A DNA stretch of 64,000 nucleotides from Ficedula albicollis (Eukaryota > Chordata > Aves > Passeriformes > Muscicapidae), in assembly GCF_000247815.1 (NCBI RefSeq), contig NC_021692.1:7787691-7851690 (forward strand). Reading direction: 5' to 3'. The notes below the pieces were generated by a model. The model searched no databases. It was not told the DNA's origin and was given only the letters and a program-made list of their open reading frames with translations. The position numbers and the translations under genes are program-made. This document shows positions 22,923 to 36,874 of the stretch, one piece after another. Within the stretch, counting starts at the first letter, position 1. Each line of letters starts with the position of its first letter.

Positions 22923-25900
22923 ATAACAGCCTCTACTTATTCACCAGGGAGAGCAAGTGAGTGCGAGTGTGTGTGTGTGTGTGCTGGGGAGGGCAGTTGG
23001 CAGAAGGATAGACCCAGCCCTAACTGGAATGGACCTGCCTGTCCTTCTAACAAGGGCATAAACTTTCATTAGCGATGCACACAGTCAAAGGCAATTTAGG
23101 GAAACGCACTGTACAGAAAAGGAAAACCTCAGCGTTTTTCCTCGGTGGCTCCTTGGCTCCGTCCAGGGGGCTCTATCCTTGAGCTCTCCAGCCAAAGTGA
23201 CCCTGGTGGCAAGGGGAGCCCCGGGCTGGGGCCGCTCTGGGGACGCGTGCCCGCACCCCGAGCTGGGCCAGGGGGCCAGGCCATGTCCACGTCCTGCTGG
23301 AGCACACTGCTCCTGCAGCAGGCTCTGAGGTACCTGCTGCTCTGCCCACTGCACAGCTTCCCTCTGCAAGGGGCTGCTCCTCCCCAGAGCTCTCTAGTTT
23401 GGGTTTCTGCACGCTGACAAGGAGCTCTCAGCCGCCCGATGCCCCTTTGGGGCATTAGTGACAAGCCGGCTCTGCCCAGACCAGACAGATGTGTCGCTGC
23501 TGCTCCTGTTTCCACAGGACATACAGACCAGTTATTTTTGCAGCTGGGACATGTTTGGCCTCACACAGGAACCTGGAAAATACCATTCCTAAAGGGACGG
23601 CTCCTGCCCCTGGCCCCAGGAGCAGGCAGCTCTGCACGACCGGCACGAGCGCACGGCTGGAGGGGAACAGCCCAACACGAGGGGCTCCGTGGGGCCTGAA
23701 AGCCATGACCACGTGTTGGAAATGAAACAAAACTCTCTCTCCAGCCAGCATTCTCCTGGCCCTTTGGCTTTGAGGTTGACATTTATGCACCCAAAGCCAG
23801 CTCTATGTCATACCTGCCCAAGCGTGGGAATCCCTGTGCATGTCCCTATTATTTGCTCCAATATGAAGTCCTGACAGTGGTTTTCATACAAGAGCAGATT
23901 TCTTTAGCTTTTTGTATGGCATACATCCAGAGATAACACAGACCTATGAATTTAATCCCACTGACAGCAGGTCTGCACATTGCTGGTACCTTTCACAGAC
24001 CCCTGAACTGAACCAGCCCTGAGCAGCCCCAGTGCAGGCTCAGCACCTGCAGCGCTGGCTGGCACAGAGCTGGGCATTCACCTGCCCCATCTGCCGTGTT
24101 TGTGGGTATTTGAATTAAAGCAGAGGGTAAAAAAAAATAAATTCCAGGGGCAGCCAATGCTCAGCTGGAAAAACACAAAGTGCCGAGAACAGCAAACCCA
24201 ATCAATAACAATCACAACCCCAGCAGTGGGTGAGGAAAGCATGAACTGTTTTGGCCTGCTCCCTGCATGCTCACCCACTTGGGAAAACACACACTCCCCA
24301 GAGGCCCATGATTTCATCCCCTCCCACTCCCCCCTACACTCACCCTCACCAAAAAGCTTTATGCAGTGCAAGTCCCCCAGGCTCCTGTTCTGGCCAGAAA
24401 CTCAGCAAAGAGGAGAGAGGAACAGAGGAACTGCACCCCTGGGAAGGAGCTGGTACCTGAGGAAGGCTCTTTATCCCAGCAAAGTGCTCCTGACACCCCA
24501 CACCCTCCTAACCTCTCCTCTCCCCCCATCCCCTCCAAAGTTTTGTCCTCTGTGCCCCTCTTCCCATCCCAGTTGCTGGCTTTAGCTTTAGGGTGCTCCT
24601 CTTCTCCCACCTCCTTTCCTCAAGCTCCCAGCATCCTAGCATCTCCTTCCTTTCTCCCACCTCCTTTCCTCAAGCTCCCAGCACCATTCCACCTTTCTCC
24701 TTCCCAGCATCTCCTGCCAAAGCTCTTGTGCCCCAGTCTGCACCCCCATACCCTCTTCACACCCCCTCTAACCTCAGCCAGGTCTGGCAGAAGAAACTGG
24801 GCTTCCCAGGGGAGCAGCCCTGCCAGGGACTGGTGACCAGTGACCAGCCTGGGGATGGGGGAACACGGAATTCTGTCAGGGAAAACACGGGAGCTCTCCC
24901 TTCTCCTGGTCTCATGTCACTCTCCACTCAGACTGTACAGATTTGGGGGATTTCACTGTAGCAGCAGAGGTCAGCAGGAGTTGAAGGTTTTCAGATCATA
25001 TATATCACTCTATATGGTCTTGTCTATAGTGAGTGCTAAATATAGCCAAGCCAAACCTGGAGGTGACTTCAGTGCTGTGGTGTGGGGACAGCAGCCCCTG
25101 CACAGTCACTCTCCACCTCAAAGCAATGCAGATGTCAGAAGTCACAGTCCAAAATCAAGGATGCCTGTGAATCCTCTATTCTCCCACTGCCAAGAGTGTG
25201 AGCCAGGCTCTCTCTCTCTCTCTCAGCTCTCCATGATTCCTCATTTTGAGGAGTCAAAATGAAACATCGTCTTCCTGCTTCAAGGTCCATTTTCTCCATG
25301 AGATGTTGGACCCTCCTATGTGTGACATGCCAGCATCTGTGTCAGCACAGCTACTTAAAAACTTAACCAGTGGAAGAAGCCCTGAATAGAAGGGGAAAGT
25401 CTCTTGTGTGGGTCAGAATAATTAGACTGAGCTCAAATTGGCTTTAGGCATCTGCTGCTGTGTCTGAGCAAAATCAAGCCATGCTGCTTCCATCAGCATC
25501 TCTCTGCTGTTGGCCTCACCCTGCAGAACTGAAGGGATCACGTCCTGCCTTGTATAGGGCATCTCTGGGAACAAGACTTGCCTCAACTGAAGCCATAAAG
25601 CCTCCTTATCCAGATATCATTAAAGCCAGGAGAAAAGAGGCCAGACAGAGAGATTGAGATGAGCCATTTCCCCAACAAACTTGCTTCCCTTTTTCATTCG
25701 CTCCTTTCTTTTTTTTTTCCCCCTTTAACTGTCATTAAAATAACAAGTTTCTGTTACAGTCTAAACATTCCCACATTGTATAAAGGGTTATGTTACACCA
25801 GAGTCACCGCCGGGCCCAGTGTTTGCACAGAAACCTCACTGCAGGTCCCCCCTCCTGACGAAGTGACTTATTAAAGTTTAAACAGTAATTAACAGAACAA

Positions 25901-28754
25901 TAAAAATAAAGGGATGTTTGGGGAGTCGTAGTGCACACAGGGTTTTTGGCAGTGCCAGCACTTTTCAGTGCCCTGTGCTGGCAGAAAAAACGGCTGCAAA
26001 ACCAGGGGGAGAGATGGAGAGCTGGAAGGCAGCAAGGGCAAGGCACAATCAGCCCCAGCACGAGGGGCAGGGAGCTGCAGGGTGCAAGGAAAGGATTTGG
26101 GGGATGGGGACAGGATGCCAAAGGGTCACCTGGCAGTGGTCACCTCCAGCCCTGCCCTCCGTGTGCACAGCAGACAGCACCAGAACCTCCCCTGCCCGTT
26201 CCCCCCCCTGCTGCCATGGCCTGCACAAGCCCCAAAAATCTGCCTTTGGGGAATCATGTCTCAGAAGTCAGAGCTGGGATTTGGGGAAGTGGCTCCTTTA
26301 TTTTAAGAGAGTAGTAGAGAGGAAAGAGCAACCCCAGAGCAAACCCGAGAACAATCTTGCAATAGAGAGACCTCCTACAGGAGACTCCAAGAGCAGGCCC
26401 CGTGCTGGGAGCTGTGAAAAGACACAAGATGTCTTGTAGGGATTGACCCTGCCCTGGCCTGTGCAGGGGTGAGCTGAGATCCAACAGCACGGGGTGAGTT
26501 CCGGGCTCATTCCCTCCCGAAATGCAGCCAGAGCCAGGATCACAGGGTCCATCCTCAGAGCCTTGCCAGAGCCAGAACTTTCCCAACCCCTGTGAAGCTG
26601 GCTAATCAGAGTTCCCTTTACAGGAGAAAACCTGCTTTCCCCCTGTTTTCTTCCCATTCCCAGTAGCTTGGCTTGCCCAGGATGAGCTTAGAGCATGTGG
26701 GTAGAGTTTAAGCCTAGGCTGTCAGCCCTCCCTGTTACCCAACGTGCAGCAACTCAGAAAGATCTCATCTGAAGATATTTTTGGTGCCTATTGTAGCTAT
26801 TCTCAAATGTTTGCCTCAGTAGCTCACAGTGCTAGCTGGCTCCAGCCCTGATGTGTGACTCAGTACACACACATTGTGCAGTCCCATGTTTGCTAAATCT
26901 CTTCCAGTACAACTGCTCAGTTTGCAAATAAAAAGACAGCTCCGTGAGGGTGTGCAGAGGGAACTTCATCTTCTGTGCAGAGGGAACCCAGGGAGTGCTG
27001 CCTTGAGCCTCTCCAAACCCAGGACTTGGCTCCTGCTCTGTCTGGGGAGCAGCGTGGATCTGACCTGACCTGGGGACTGTCCTACTGCCATGAGGACACA
27101 CACGGAGACATTCCCTGCCCAGGATGTGTCCACAGAAACCTTTCTGAATCCTCCTGAGGTCCTTGGGTCCCACTGCCAGGGAGGTAAATGGGATGTGGCA
27201 GATACCTCTTCATTCACAGCCTGGTTTGGCCAGCAACACCATGTCCCCTTATCCCCAAACTTCTATTGCAACTTTTTTTTTTTCTCTGTGGCTTTTCTAC
27301 ATCCCTGGGAAATTAGCTGCCACTGGCACGTTCAGACTTGCCCCAGAGACAGTTTCCAAAGTAAGCTCCTGAATCCACTGCAAGTCAGGCAGGGCAACTT
27401 CTGCCTGAAACCCCTGATCAGCTGAGCTGCTGGCTCTGTTTTTTCTTTCTTTTTGGTGCCCAAGCCAGCTGGATGCACAGGAGCAGCACCCAGGATACAG
27501 CTCTGGAGCAGGATGTTGTGTGAGGGCCAGCAGTGCACAGGAAAGGCAGGTACAGGTGTCTGTGTTCCTGACTCACTCCTGAGGTCTCTGCACATTCCCA
27601 TTCTCTGAACTGATGCTAGCTGAGCCACCAGTCCCTTTCTGGAGGACTCTCCTCCCCACCAGCTGAGGATGGGCAGCTCATCTCCAGACACTCAGCCCAG
27701 TGCCTCAGCTCCTCCCAACCTGCTGGGCTTGATCCCTCTCTGGCTGATCTTATGCTCATGTCATTCTGCTTGGCTCAGGAGAATCATTTCCCAGCTGACA
27801 CCACTCCAGTGACAGGAGGGAGCTTATGCCTTTCCACTGCCACTCACACTAAACTGAGACAAAAAGAAACACCACCCAAACCTGAACCTTTCATCCGATC
27901 CACCCAACTGTGGGATGTTTCTCAGCTCCTGGCTGTGCTGGAGTCAGGGTCTCCAGACTCTTTTGCAGTGAGAGTGGCAGTGCTTGAGAGGGGAGAGGTG
28001 TTGAACAAGTACAAGCAGGTGCAAATAGAACAACAGAAGGTGCCCCCAGGTCAGCACTCACATGCATTTTCCTCGGCCATGTCTGAGGAGACTTGGAGTC
28101 AGAACAGAGCACAGCTTTGCATGGGGGTCTCAAATATGTTCACAATGCAGAAAGACTGTCCTGTGCACTTCCTTTTCCAACACGTCGTTCAGGATGTCTC
28201 TACAGCAATGCCAGTAACTGCCTGTAGGGAATGTTATGTTAGAAGATTATCTAATGCACTCTTAATCATCTGGTCTTGCAATCTACAGTGGGAAATCAGA
28301 GCAGCCAGTATGGTATGACCCTTCCTCCAGACACCAGAGTTCAGATACCATTATCAGGGGTAGCCTGGTCCATGTCCCAGAACTTAAACTCTCTTTTAGT
28401 TAACAGGCCATGAAATTATTTAGACTATTCTTCATGTTACATTCTGTTATATTTGTAATTAACACAGAAGATCAGCAGTGCCACATTCTGTGTTTTGCTG
28501 AATACAAGGGAGACAGTACTCAGAAGCACTTAGTCTCAACCTAACTCTGTTCTGTTAGGTTTAGGGAAAGCCAACTCTTCAGAGCAGACCTGTTCCACAA
28601 GGAAAGGGTTGAGTATTGTCAGAGACCTTAACCCACATCTGTCTACATTATGATATGGGACCAGATCCCTAAAATCTAGCCTTACCTCCTTCTTCTCAGA
28701 AGGGACTTTTAAACAAAAGCAAACAGTCTGCCAGCACACTGAGTGTTCAGCGCC
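22923..28754. other. Upstream or intronic region, no gene seen
   Basis: Unique non-coding sequence. A 32-bp direct repeat (TTCTCCCACCTCCTTTCCTC...) occurs at 24602-24633 and 24652-24683, and a (TC)n stretch is at about 25206-25224. Open frames up to about 190 codons (for example 27752-28318) have no recognisable domain and look like chance. Confidence 0.5.
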
Positions 28755-28890
28755 ATCTTCAATCAGGGAAGCCTAATTATACCCATTATACTGATGAGGA
28801 AGCACTGGCACAAAGCTATGCATTCACATGGCTACAGACACAAAGCAAATCAGTGGCAAAGCTGGAATTAAACCCAAGAATCATGGTGAT
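28755..28890 (+). mobile_element. MIR-like SINE relic
   Basis: TTATACCCATTATACTGATGAGGAA, then GGCACAAAG, AATCAGTGGCAAAGCTGGAA and TTAAACCCAAGAATC follow the order of the MIR core and 3' part (ccattttacagatgaggaaac... gtggcagagctgggattcaaacccagg). The match is clear but diverged, consistent with a very old amniote insertion. Confidence 0.6.
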
Positions 28891-31800
28891 GAGCTCATCA
28901 CGCACCTCAGCACAGCCCCATGCAGCTGGTCATGACCAGCCCTACCCATGTCCTGCAGGTTACAGAGCTGCTGTGGAGCCCTCCACACACCTGCTTAACA
29001 ACTAGAAGTTTCAGTCCCCATGCTGAGATGGTTTGGGGTGCTCTGGGACACTTGGGGACTGGTCACATCAGCCGGCCCACAAGGAGCAGTCAACTCAGCT
29101 CCCTGTATGAGAGAGTCTGGTGGGCTGCAGACACCCAACAGCCAGAGCACCAGGGCTGAGCTGAAGAGACCCTGTGACCACAGAGACCAGGCAGGGATGA
29201 ATCATCTGCTCCTTCTGAAGCAGCTTCAACTCCCCTGCATGTGGATCCTCACAGCAGGTCTCTACACATTAACGATTCCCTCGGACATAAAAAGCCCAGG
29301 GATTTTCCTTGGCACCAGGGTCCGGCACTTGCCCTGCACTCTCCCTGCCAGGTGCTGGGTGCTCTGGTCTAGGAAAAGCTGCAGAATCCCTTGGGACTGA
29401 GAGTCATTACATAAACAATACAGCAGGATCATGGGCTGTAATTGTAAAAGTGCCAGAGATCTTGGCACCAGAGTCTGCCTCAGGAAAGGCCTCTATATGG
29501 AGACCCAAACAAAACAAACAAAAGCCCAAACTCTCTTGGTGCTTAATGAATAATAATAAATAGTAAATAATAACCCTAAGAGCCAATCTAGCAAGACAGA
29601 TGTGAGGCACTGGGGCAGCTCTGAGGAAACACCAGTCCTATAGTATTTGCCCTCTTTCCCCAGTTTCCAGTATGCTGAGCTCAGGTCACCAGGTTCTTGC
29701 AGGGTTAGGTCCAGGGGAAAGCCTGGGACTTCTGTCAGCAATGTGCACACCCCACCCACCCAGTCAGACGGGTGGGAATCACAGCCTTTGTGTGTCCTGG
29801 ACTGGGATGTTCATCTGCCAAGTGAGCAAACACCAGCTCATGCCCAGCTCCCTCTTGTTGCAGATCTCTCTTTAAGAGCTAAAGGCAAAAAGAAGCAGAT
29901 GGAGCTGAGCAAGGGAATCCAGGTAGGTGTGAGTCCGAGAAGCCTCTCCCCAGCATCATTACAGTCTGGACTCAGAGTCTCCCACCTGTTCTGTGCAAGC
30001 TGAGCTCCCGGCAGGACACCAGGAGAGCTGCTTGGCAGGGACATGGGCTGAAACAAAGGGCCTAATTTAAGTATTTTTATAACTCGGTGCTTGTGACAGT
30101 GGGTTTAGCAGTTGCCAGCCATCTGGAATAAAGAATTACAGCCACCTCCCCTAATCCTATATTGCCTAAACCCTAAAGCTGGTTATGGCGCAAGGATGAG
30201 GAAGCAGGTTGGGAGGAGATAGTGATGGCAAGGTGGGGGTGGAGAAGGGACTGCAGGAAAATTGTCAAACTTATTTCTTTTTCCTGCAAGGTGCTGGGCG
30301 GCCCCAGATATGTCAGAAGTATTTTTGCTAAGAATCAAGAGAAGACAGAATGAACAAAAACAGAGGAGAGGGGAGACAAGGAGTCCTCCATGGCCACACA
30401 GTCGCCTGCACCACACACACACACGCACACAGAGGCTTACTGGTCTGCGCAGGGCTGTCAGGTAAATTAGATCTGAAAGCTGACAATTTCTGACCATATT
30501 TCCTTGATTATTTCAAACAAATGCACACCAGCCGCTGTAAGGAGATTAAAGTGACATAAACGTCCCGAGTGGGAGGAGGGAGGGCAGAGAATTCAGGTCA
30601 CCCCCATCCGTCCCCCATTTGACAGCCGCTATATCGCTATCCAATCCAATAAAAAAATCCCCCCCTTTTGCTTTAATTAATTTTACAGCTAGCTTGCTTA
30701 ATTACTTTCAATCAAAATCCTCCTGCCATCGCAAAATTAGAGATGGTTGAGCTCCATTAGCCTAAATTCTTCATTTCCATATAGAAAGAGGCTCCCTCGG
30801 CAAAGCCAACAGGGCTCCCTCCTATTCTGCTGCCATCGGACAGATGCCTGTCCCTCTGTCTGTCTCCAGCTCCTCGGCAGCAGAAGGTGGGAAGGACAGA
30901 GTCCTGTTCCCACCTTCCCCTTACCCAGAGCATCTCCTTGAGAGCCCTGGGCATGGGAGGCCTCTCTGCTCACAGCAAAGACCACAGGAGGTGAGGACAG
31001 CCTGCCCTCCTGGCCCTGCTGGCACCTCTGCTGTGCCCCCGGCACTGGAGGGAGGACCTGGAGGGACACTGCTCCCACTGCAGCTGGTTTGAGCCCTGCC
31101 ACTCTCACCCCAAACACGTGTGCAGCCATCACTGGCTCGAGATGATCTCAGACATGGAAAGGACTTTGAGGGGACACAGGAGCAGATCATCTTACATTTG
31201 CCTGCTCCTTTGGAGCATCTGGCACTGTGGGCCACAGACCTGTGACATTCCTGCAGCTGCCACAGGCATCAGCAGCACCTCTGTCCTGTGAACAAATCCT
31301 GAGCTGTCCCATTCTGGGGACAATGGAACCTCCTCTGAAGCACAGGCAGTGGCAGCAATAAGCCACATGTCACTGCAGAGAAGACAGGAGGAGACTGGGT
31401 GGAGACGGTGGATGTGGAGGAAACCCTGGAAGGAGCTGGACACTCTGGAAGCAGAGGAGAAGCAGCTCCTCCCAAAGGACTACAGGAACTGGAATTATCC
31501 CAGACCATTCCATGCTTTCCTCCCATCTCCTATGGTCTTCTCCTTTTCCACACACCCAAACCAATTGCAAAGCAATGGTTCTACTGGAATTTTCCTGCAC
31601 TCAGTACTCTGTGCAGGCACTGAGCCCTGGGGACCAGCCAGTGGAGCCCAGCCCCTGCTCCCTCCTCCAGCCACCTGCCCAGGGCACACCAACACCTAAC
31701 CTGGAGCTGCAGGAAGGTCTTACCAGCCTCCAGCCTCTGCACCTTCCCACCCTTCAGAAAGCTCCCGGGGATTCACAGGCACCAGCAGCTCAACTCCCCC

Positions 31801-34800
31801 CCAGCTCCAGGGAGGACAGGTCAAATCCTTCTTCTTTAGAACAAAATGAAGAAGAGACAAACACAGACCTATTTTGTTTATAAGCTTAAAACTGAATCCA
31901 ATGGCGCATCTACCTGGGGATTTTAGATTAAATGGTTTAAGAAACTCAAATAGGCTTTTTAATCCGGTCAAATAAAAAGAGCCCCAAAGAAGCAAAGAAT
32001 TCACCCTGCTGAGCCTCACACCTATGCAGGCAGGCAGGACTGAATGGCTTTCTTGCTCTCTGCCACTCCTCCCCACCCTGTCATGGGACAGAGAGTATTT
32101 GCCAAAATCTGGAAGCTTAGGGTACACCCTGTTCAGGACTTGTGAAGACTTCACTTTCCCATGGACAACCCACTTCTATCACACTGTATAACACCTTCTT
32201 CAGCCTTTCTGTGTCCTTCTATGCTTGTGCTGTCCAGCTGGGCCCTTCCCCTAACACCTGGCAATGCAAGTGCAGCGCCAGCCCTGGTCACATTACCAGT
32301 GCCAGCCAAAACAAATCCAAGGGATGACACCAAAACCCCCAATCCCCATTCAACACACACATACAGGCACAGTTTTTCACATGAACTTCATTCCTGAATG
32401 TTTCACGAGAGAAGACAAGGAACCATGTGCCTTGAGATGCAGAGGGGACCAGCAGGGGCTGCCAAGGGCCGCAGATCTGTACGGTCAGCCAGGTCTGGTG
32501 GATGGAGACCAACCCTACACTGGCTTGGGGAGTGTGATGAACATCTGGAGCTGAATCCTGACAGAAACCATGATGCACAGGGCTCTGGTCTCTGCTGGAT
32601 AACCACCTCTCCAGGACTGCCAGGCTCCAGTGTCACATCTCACCAACTTTCCAGCAGAAACTGTCCCCTCTCCCCCACTGCTGCTGTTTCACTCCGGAAA
32701 TGCTCAGAACCAGCCTTCCCCTGAACATGCTCTGCAATAAAATTCCCGACTTGTGTCTCGCCTGCTCCAATGCTCAGAGCAGCCAGGACAATAGAACAGA
32801 GAGGCCCTAAATCCACCAGACTCACCCTAAATAGCAATGGCCCATAATTTTGCCTGACATTCAGGAGCTTGTTATTCTTTCCCCTCATCGCCTGGCTGGA
32901 GCTGTTCAGACCCATCAGTGTTATTCTATGCATTAAATGTGAAAAAAACCAACTCAACAACAAGCCGGAGAGTTTCCAAGCCTGCCCAATGAGGGCTGAA
33001 GGGGCAGTGTCCACAGCTGAGCCGGCAGTGACAGAGCAGGAGCAACCAGTGCCTCAAACCCAGACCCATGCACCCTGCAGGAGAACAGCACCAGCGGGTC
33101 TGCAGAGACCCCCAGCAGAAACAAACACCCTTTTCTCTGCTTCCGTCCCTACCAAGGGAACTGTATTCTCTCCCAGCCCTTCCAGTCTCCCACCTGGTGC
33201 CTGGGAAGGTTGCTGCCCACCCCTCCCCACCACCTGGAAGCGGGGAGCTTTAACCACAACAGTTTGGGGTTTGGGTTATGGGGTTTTTTCCAGCTGATTA
33301 AGGACCTGCAACAGGATGTAGGGATTACAGCAAAACCTGGCTGCAGATCAGCTGGGGCACAGAGCCAAAGGAGAGAGCGAGGATTGCCCCCAGCCTGGCT
33401 GCCAAGCCGGCACTCGTGCTGCTGGGAGGCAGGAGCTCCGTGCTGGAACAGGGCCCCTGCCCTCGCTGGCCCTGCCGGGAATGGCCTGCAGCCCACGCTG
33501 ACAGCGTGCCCACACGGAGGGCAGGGCTGCGGGGACACGGCCCCTGTGCCTTACGGGGCTCTCTGGGGAGAGGAGAACCCCGGCAGCTCCCTGTGCCCCC
33601 AGCCCAGGACAAACCCTGCAGGGGCAGCTGCTCCCTCACCTCTGATCTGATCTGAGCAGCAGCCTGAGCTGGAGATGCCTCATGGTTCCCTGGCATCTCT
33701 GCCAGAGCCTGCACCATGCTGAGCTTCTACTGGGTATCCTGGAATAACACACTGCAAAATACTCTGTGCTGAGTTTTTAATCCAGGAAGAAGTGATCAGG
33801 GAAAGCAATAATCTCAGTTGGCACACGGAGCACAGCAGGATCTTGCTTCTGGGGAAGCATCAAGAACAGAATTAGCTTCAAGGAAACTTTAGGGCTTTTT
33901 TTCCTTCTGCTAACACTGATCCCTGCCTGGACCAGCAGCAGCAGCAGCAGCTTACAGCATCTTTCTAAAGTGCCTGTCACTGCCCTGCCTGGACCAGCAG
34001 CAGCAGCAGCAGCTCACAGCATCTTTCTAAAGTGCCTGTCACAACAATATCCAACTGCTGATATCCCCTAGGGGACATCCCCCCAAGCCTGGGTTTTCCA
34101 CATCCCTCTGAGATTGGAGCAAGAGGGACAGCGGCAGTGGGAGCAGCCCTTGTGTCTGACCTGAAGCTGTTAGCCTCGAGTCCTGTTTTAATCAGGTCTG
34201 GCAGAGCTGCTGCCTCGCTTCCCAGCCTGCCACCTCACAGGGATAATTTGCCAGTGCCTTCCCAGAGAGCTCTGTGGAAATGCTTTGCACAGCTGGAGAA
34301 TGCCTCTTCTTCATGGCCAAACCCCTGAGCTTCATGCTGGCACATCTCCCTCTCCCAGTGACCCCCAGGCTCTGTCTGTATAAAGGAGACCATGAAGATG
34401 CCAGGACCTGGTCTTCTTTTCCAAGCACCGCATGGCAAGACCTGGCAGTGAGAGGGGGAAGCTGTGTGAAGCAGCAGAAGGAGGTGGAAATCTGTCTGGC
34501 AGCAGCAGCACAGAGAATTCTTAGTGCTGCCCACCAGACCCATTGTAGCAGAGAAACTCTGGAGTCAGCTCCTGCCGAGCTGGGGCTGCAGGGGAAAGCA
34601 GGAGTTGATATTGCAGGCAGAGACCACTGGGATATCACTGAAAGCTGCTAAATATGACCAGGTTAGCACTTTAGTCTTTAATGGCAGGTCACCATTAATA
34701 AACCCAGGGCCCCAGGGTGCAGTACAGAGCCTCCCTCCCCCCCTCCCCAAAATACTCATTTCATTAACTTCTCTGTGCGCGGCGCTCAGCACCTGCCAGA

Positions 34801-36874
34801 GGCTGGGCAGCCAGGAGAGCTGGCGAGGGTTAAGGACACCTTATGGCAGAGCTGACTGCTCCTCAGGCAGGATGCAGCAAGGCAAGTCTGCACAGCACCC
34901 CTGTCTTCCCCAGTGCTCCCCTCTGTGCCTCGTCCCCCAGCTCATGCTGGAGACCAGCCCACAGCTTCTGGTCCCACTCAGACAGGGCAGCCTGGCAAAG
35001 CTCTGACTGTCCCAAGCCCATGGCCAAGGGGCTGAGTGCTGCTAAAAGACAGAAACACGGCCCTGAGCCCCAGCACCAAGTCCCTCTGGCTGAACTCACT
35101 TCCCATCACCATGCCTTGCTCTCTCCATCTCTGGAAAGATGAAACAGCACCGACGGCCACAGCAGGGACGGGCAGAGGGGACTTTGGATCCAGGCAGGGA
35201 AGAAACACTACTAGAATAAAGAGACTGGGCTAACAATAAGGCCAAATACTGCTTCTGGGGAGCCTGGAATGACCCATGGGATTACCCCAGTACACAAAAG
35301 AGTGAACTTGGCCATTGCCAAAGGTAAGTGGCAGAGGGGGGAGCCAGCACAGGGTGGGAGTGCTCCGTGTCCACACACGCCCCACATCCTCTGCAGCCTC
35401 ACAGATGCTCCTGCAGAGGCCTCTGGTCCCAGGGCTCAGCACAGAGGACAGATGACAAGGTGAGCGGCAAGCTTTGCTCCACCTGTTTCCACTGTGACAC
35501 CAACCATTTCCCACAGGGATGGTGGGACGGAAGGAGAAACAAATATATGTCCCAGCTGCCAAAAATCCCATCCTGAGTCTCTATCGATCTGCCCTACTTG
35601 GCAACTGAAGCTGCAGCCACCGTCTGTGGTGCTTGATCAATAAGACCTGGGCAGACAGGGAGGGAGAGGCCCTTTTATGGGAAGGCAGTTCTTTATGGGG
35701 AAGTATTTTGATTTTTAGAATGAGTGCAGAGTCAAGGAACAGGAAATACTGGGACTGAAGCTGCAGTTTAGTCTGAACTCATTTCAAATACCTGCTGAGC
35801 CCTTTGCACTGTGGCCTGGGGACCTGCAGCCCACGGGAGCTGCCCCAGCCTTTGTCCTCTTGCCACCCTGACGGCTCTCAGCAGAGGTGTCAGCTGCAGT
35901 GATGGGCTGGTACATCCCTGATGCACAGCAGAGCCTGGTGATTCTCTAGGAGCTCCCCACAGATCTTCCCCAGGGACCTGGGGAGAGGCAGAGACTCAGC
36001 AGCTGTGAGAAGGAATGGCTGTGCTGCTCCAGGAGCCCCTGGAGATGCCCGCAGCCCCCAGGAGTGGCTGCAGGGTGGCTCTCACCGGGGCCGGCTGGAC
36101 AGGAATGTCTCGGTGGCAGTGGCTGATTCAGCAGAGGACGGCTCTGATGGGCCCACCCACACCATCCCCATCCTGCTGCTGGGAAGCACCATGCCCTGCC
36201 TCTCAGCCTCTGCAGGAAAGGGGTCACAGCCTGGCAAGGCACAGGGAGCCAGACGGGCCAGGGACCAGGGAGCCCATGACCGCCATGACCCCTTTCACCC
36301 TCCTGTGCCTGCAGACCCTCTCTGTGTTGGGGTCATGGAGCTGGGCCACGACCACTGTGCCCCGTGTTTGGCTGCTCTGGTCACTCTGGCATTTTGCTAA
36401 TTTTGTGCCCATAACACCACCAGGAGAAGGCAGAAGAAGAGGAAATGTTTTTTCTGAGAGCGAGGGCTGGGTAGGGCCAACGCCAGTGGCAGAAGTGCCC
36501 CATTTTCAAAGCCAAGAACGACTGGCAGCTCGTCAGCTCCAATTAGAGCTGGCTGCAAGGGGGACGGTGCATTGGGTGTCACCTCCAAATGCCCTTTGGT
36601 GGGGGGGAAGAGAGAATCTGCAGTTGTTCCAACGTTTCTTGCTCAGCAGAACAACTGTTGCAGTCCTTTTAGTACAAACCCAGCAACTGTTCCCAAAAGC
36701 TCAGCCTCCTCAGCTCCTGTCCTTAAAAAAACCCCACCAACCAATCTCCAAAATGAGGGCTTCTGAGTCAGGGCAAAAATGTTATTAACAAAAACATCAC
36801 TCAGGGGTGGGACACCTGCTCCCTGACAAGCAACTGGCCTGCCTGCCCATGGTTGGAGTATTACATCAGACCCC
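28891..36874. other. Upstream or intronic region with one conserved-looking block
   Basis: Mostly unique non-coding sequence. About 30500-30735 is complex and AT-rich (ATATCGCTATCCAATCCAAT, TTTAATTAATTTTACAGC, CTTAATTACTTTCAATC) and is a strong candidate conserved element. A CA-rich microsatellite is at about 30407-30432. No exon or RNA gene is supported. Confidence 0.45.
33921..34044. repeat. 62-bp tandem duplication carrying (CAG)5-6
   Basis: Two nearly identical 62-bp units (33921-33982 and 33983-34044), each with CTGGACCAGCAGCAGCAGC followed by an AGCATCTTTCTAAAGTGCC segment. They differ by one visible T/C change. The short CAG run inside each could vary in length. Confidence 0.9.

Noticed and set aside
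22960..22985. Short (TG)n microsatellite
   Set aside because: Common simple repeat with no further significance.
25275..25300. Minus-strand MDLEAG start considered as the missing CASZ1 first exon
   Set aside because: No splice donor follows in phase 1 and the residues do not fit CASZ1.
27752..28318. 188-codon + strand open frame
   Set aside because: No recognisable domain, no splice or promoter context, amino-acid composition unremarkable.
36015..36788. 257-codon + strand open frame
   Set aside because: GC-rich intronic or upstream sequence allows long chance frames; no similarity or conserved motifs seen.
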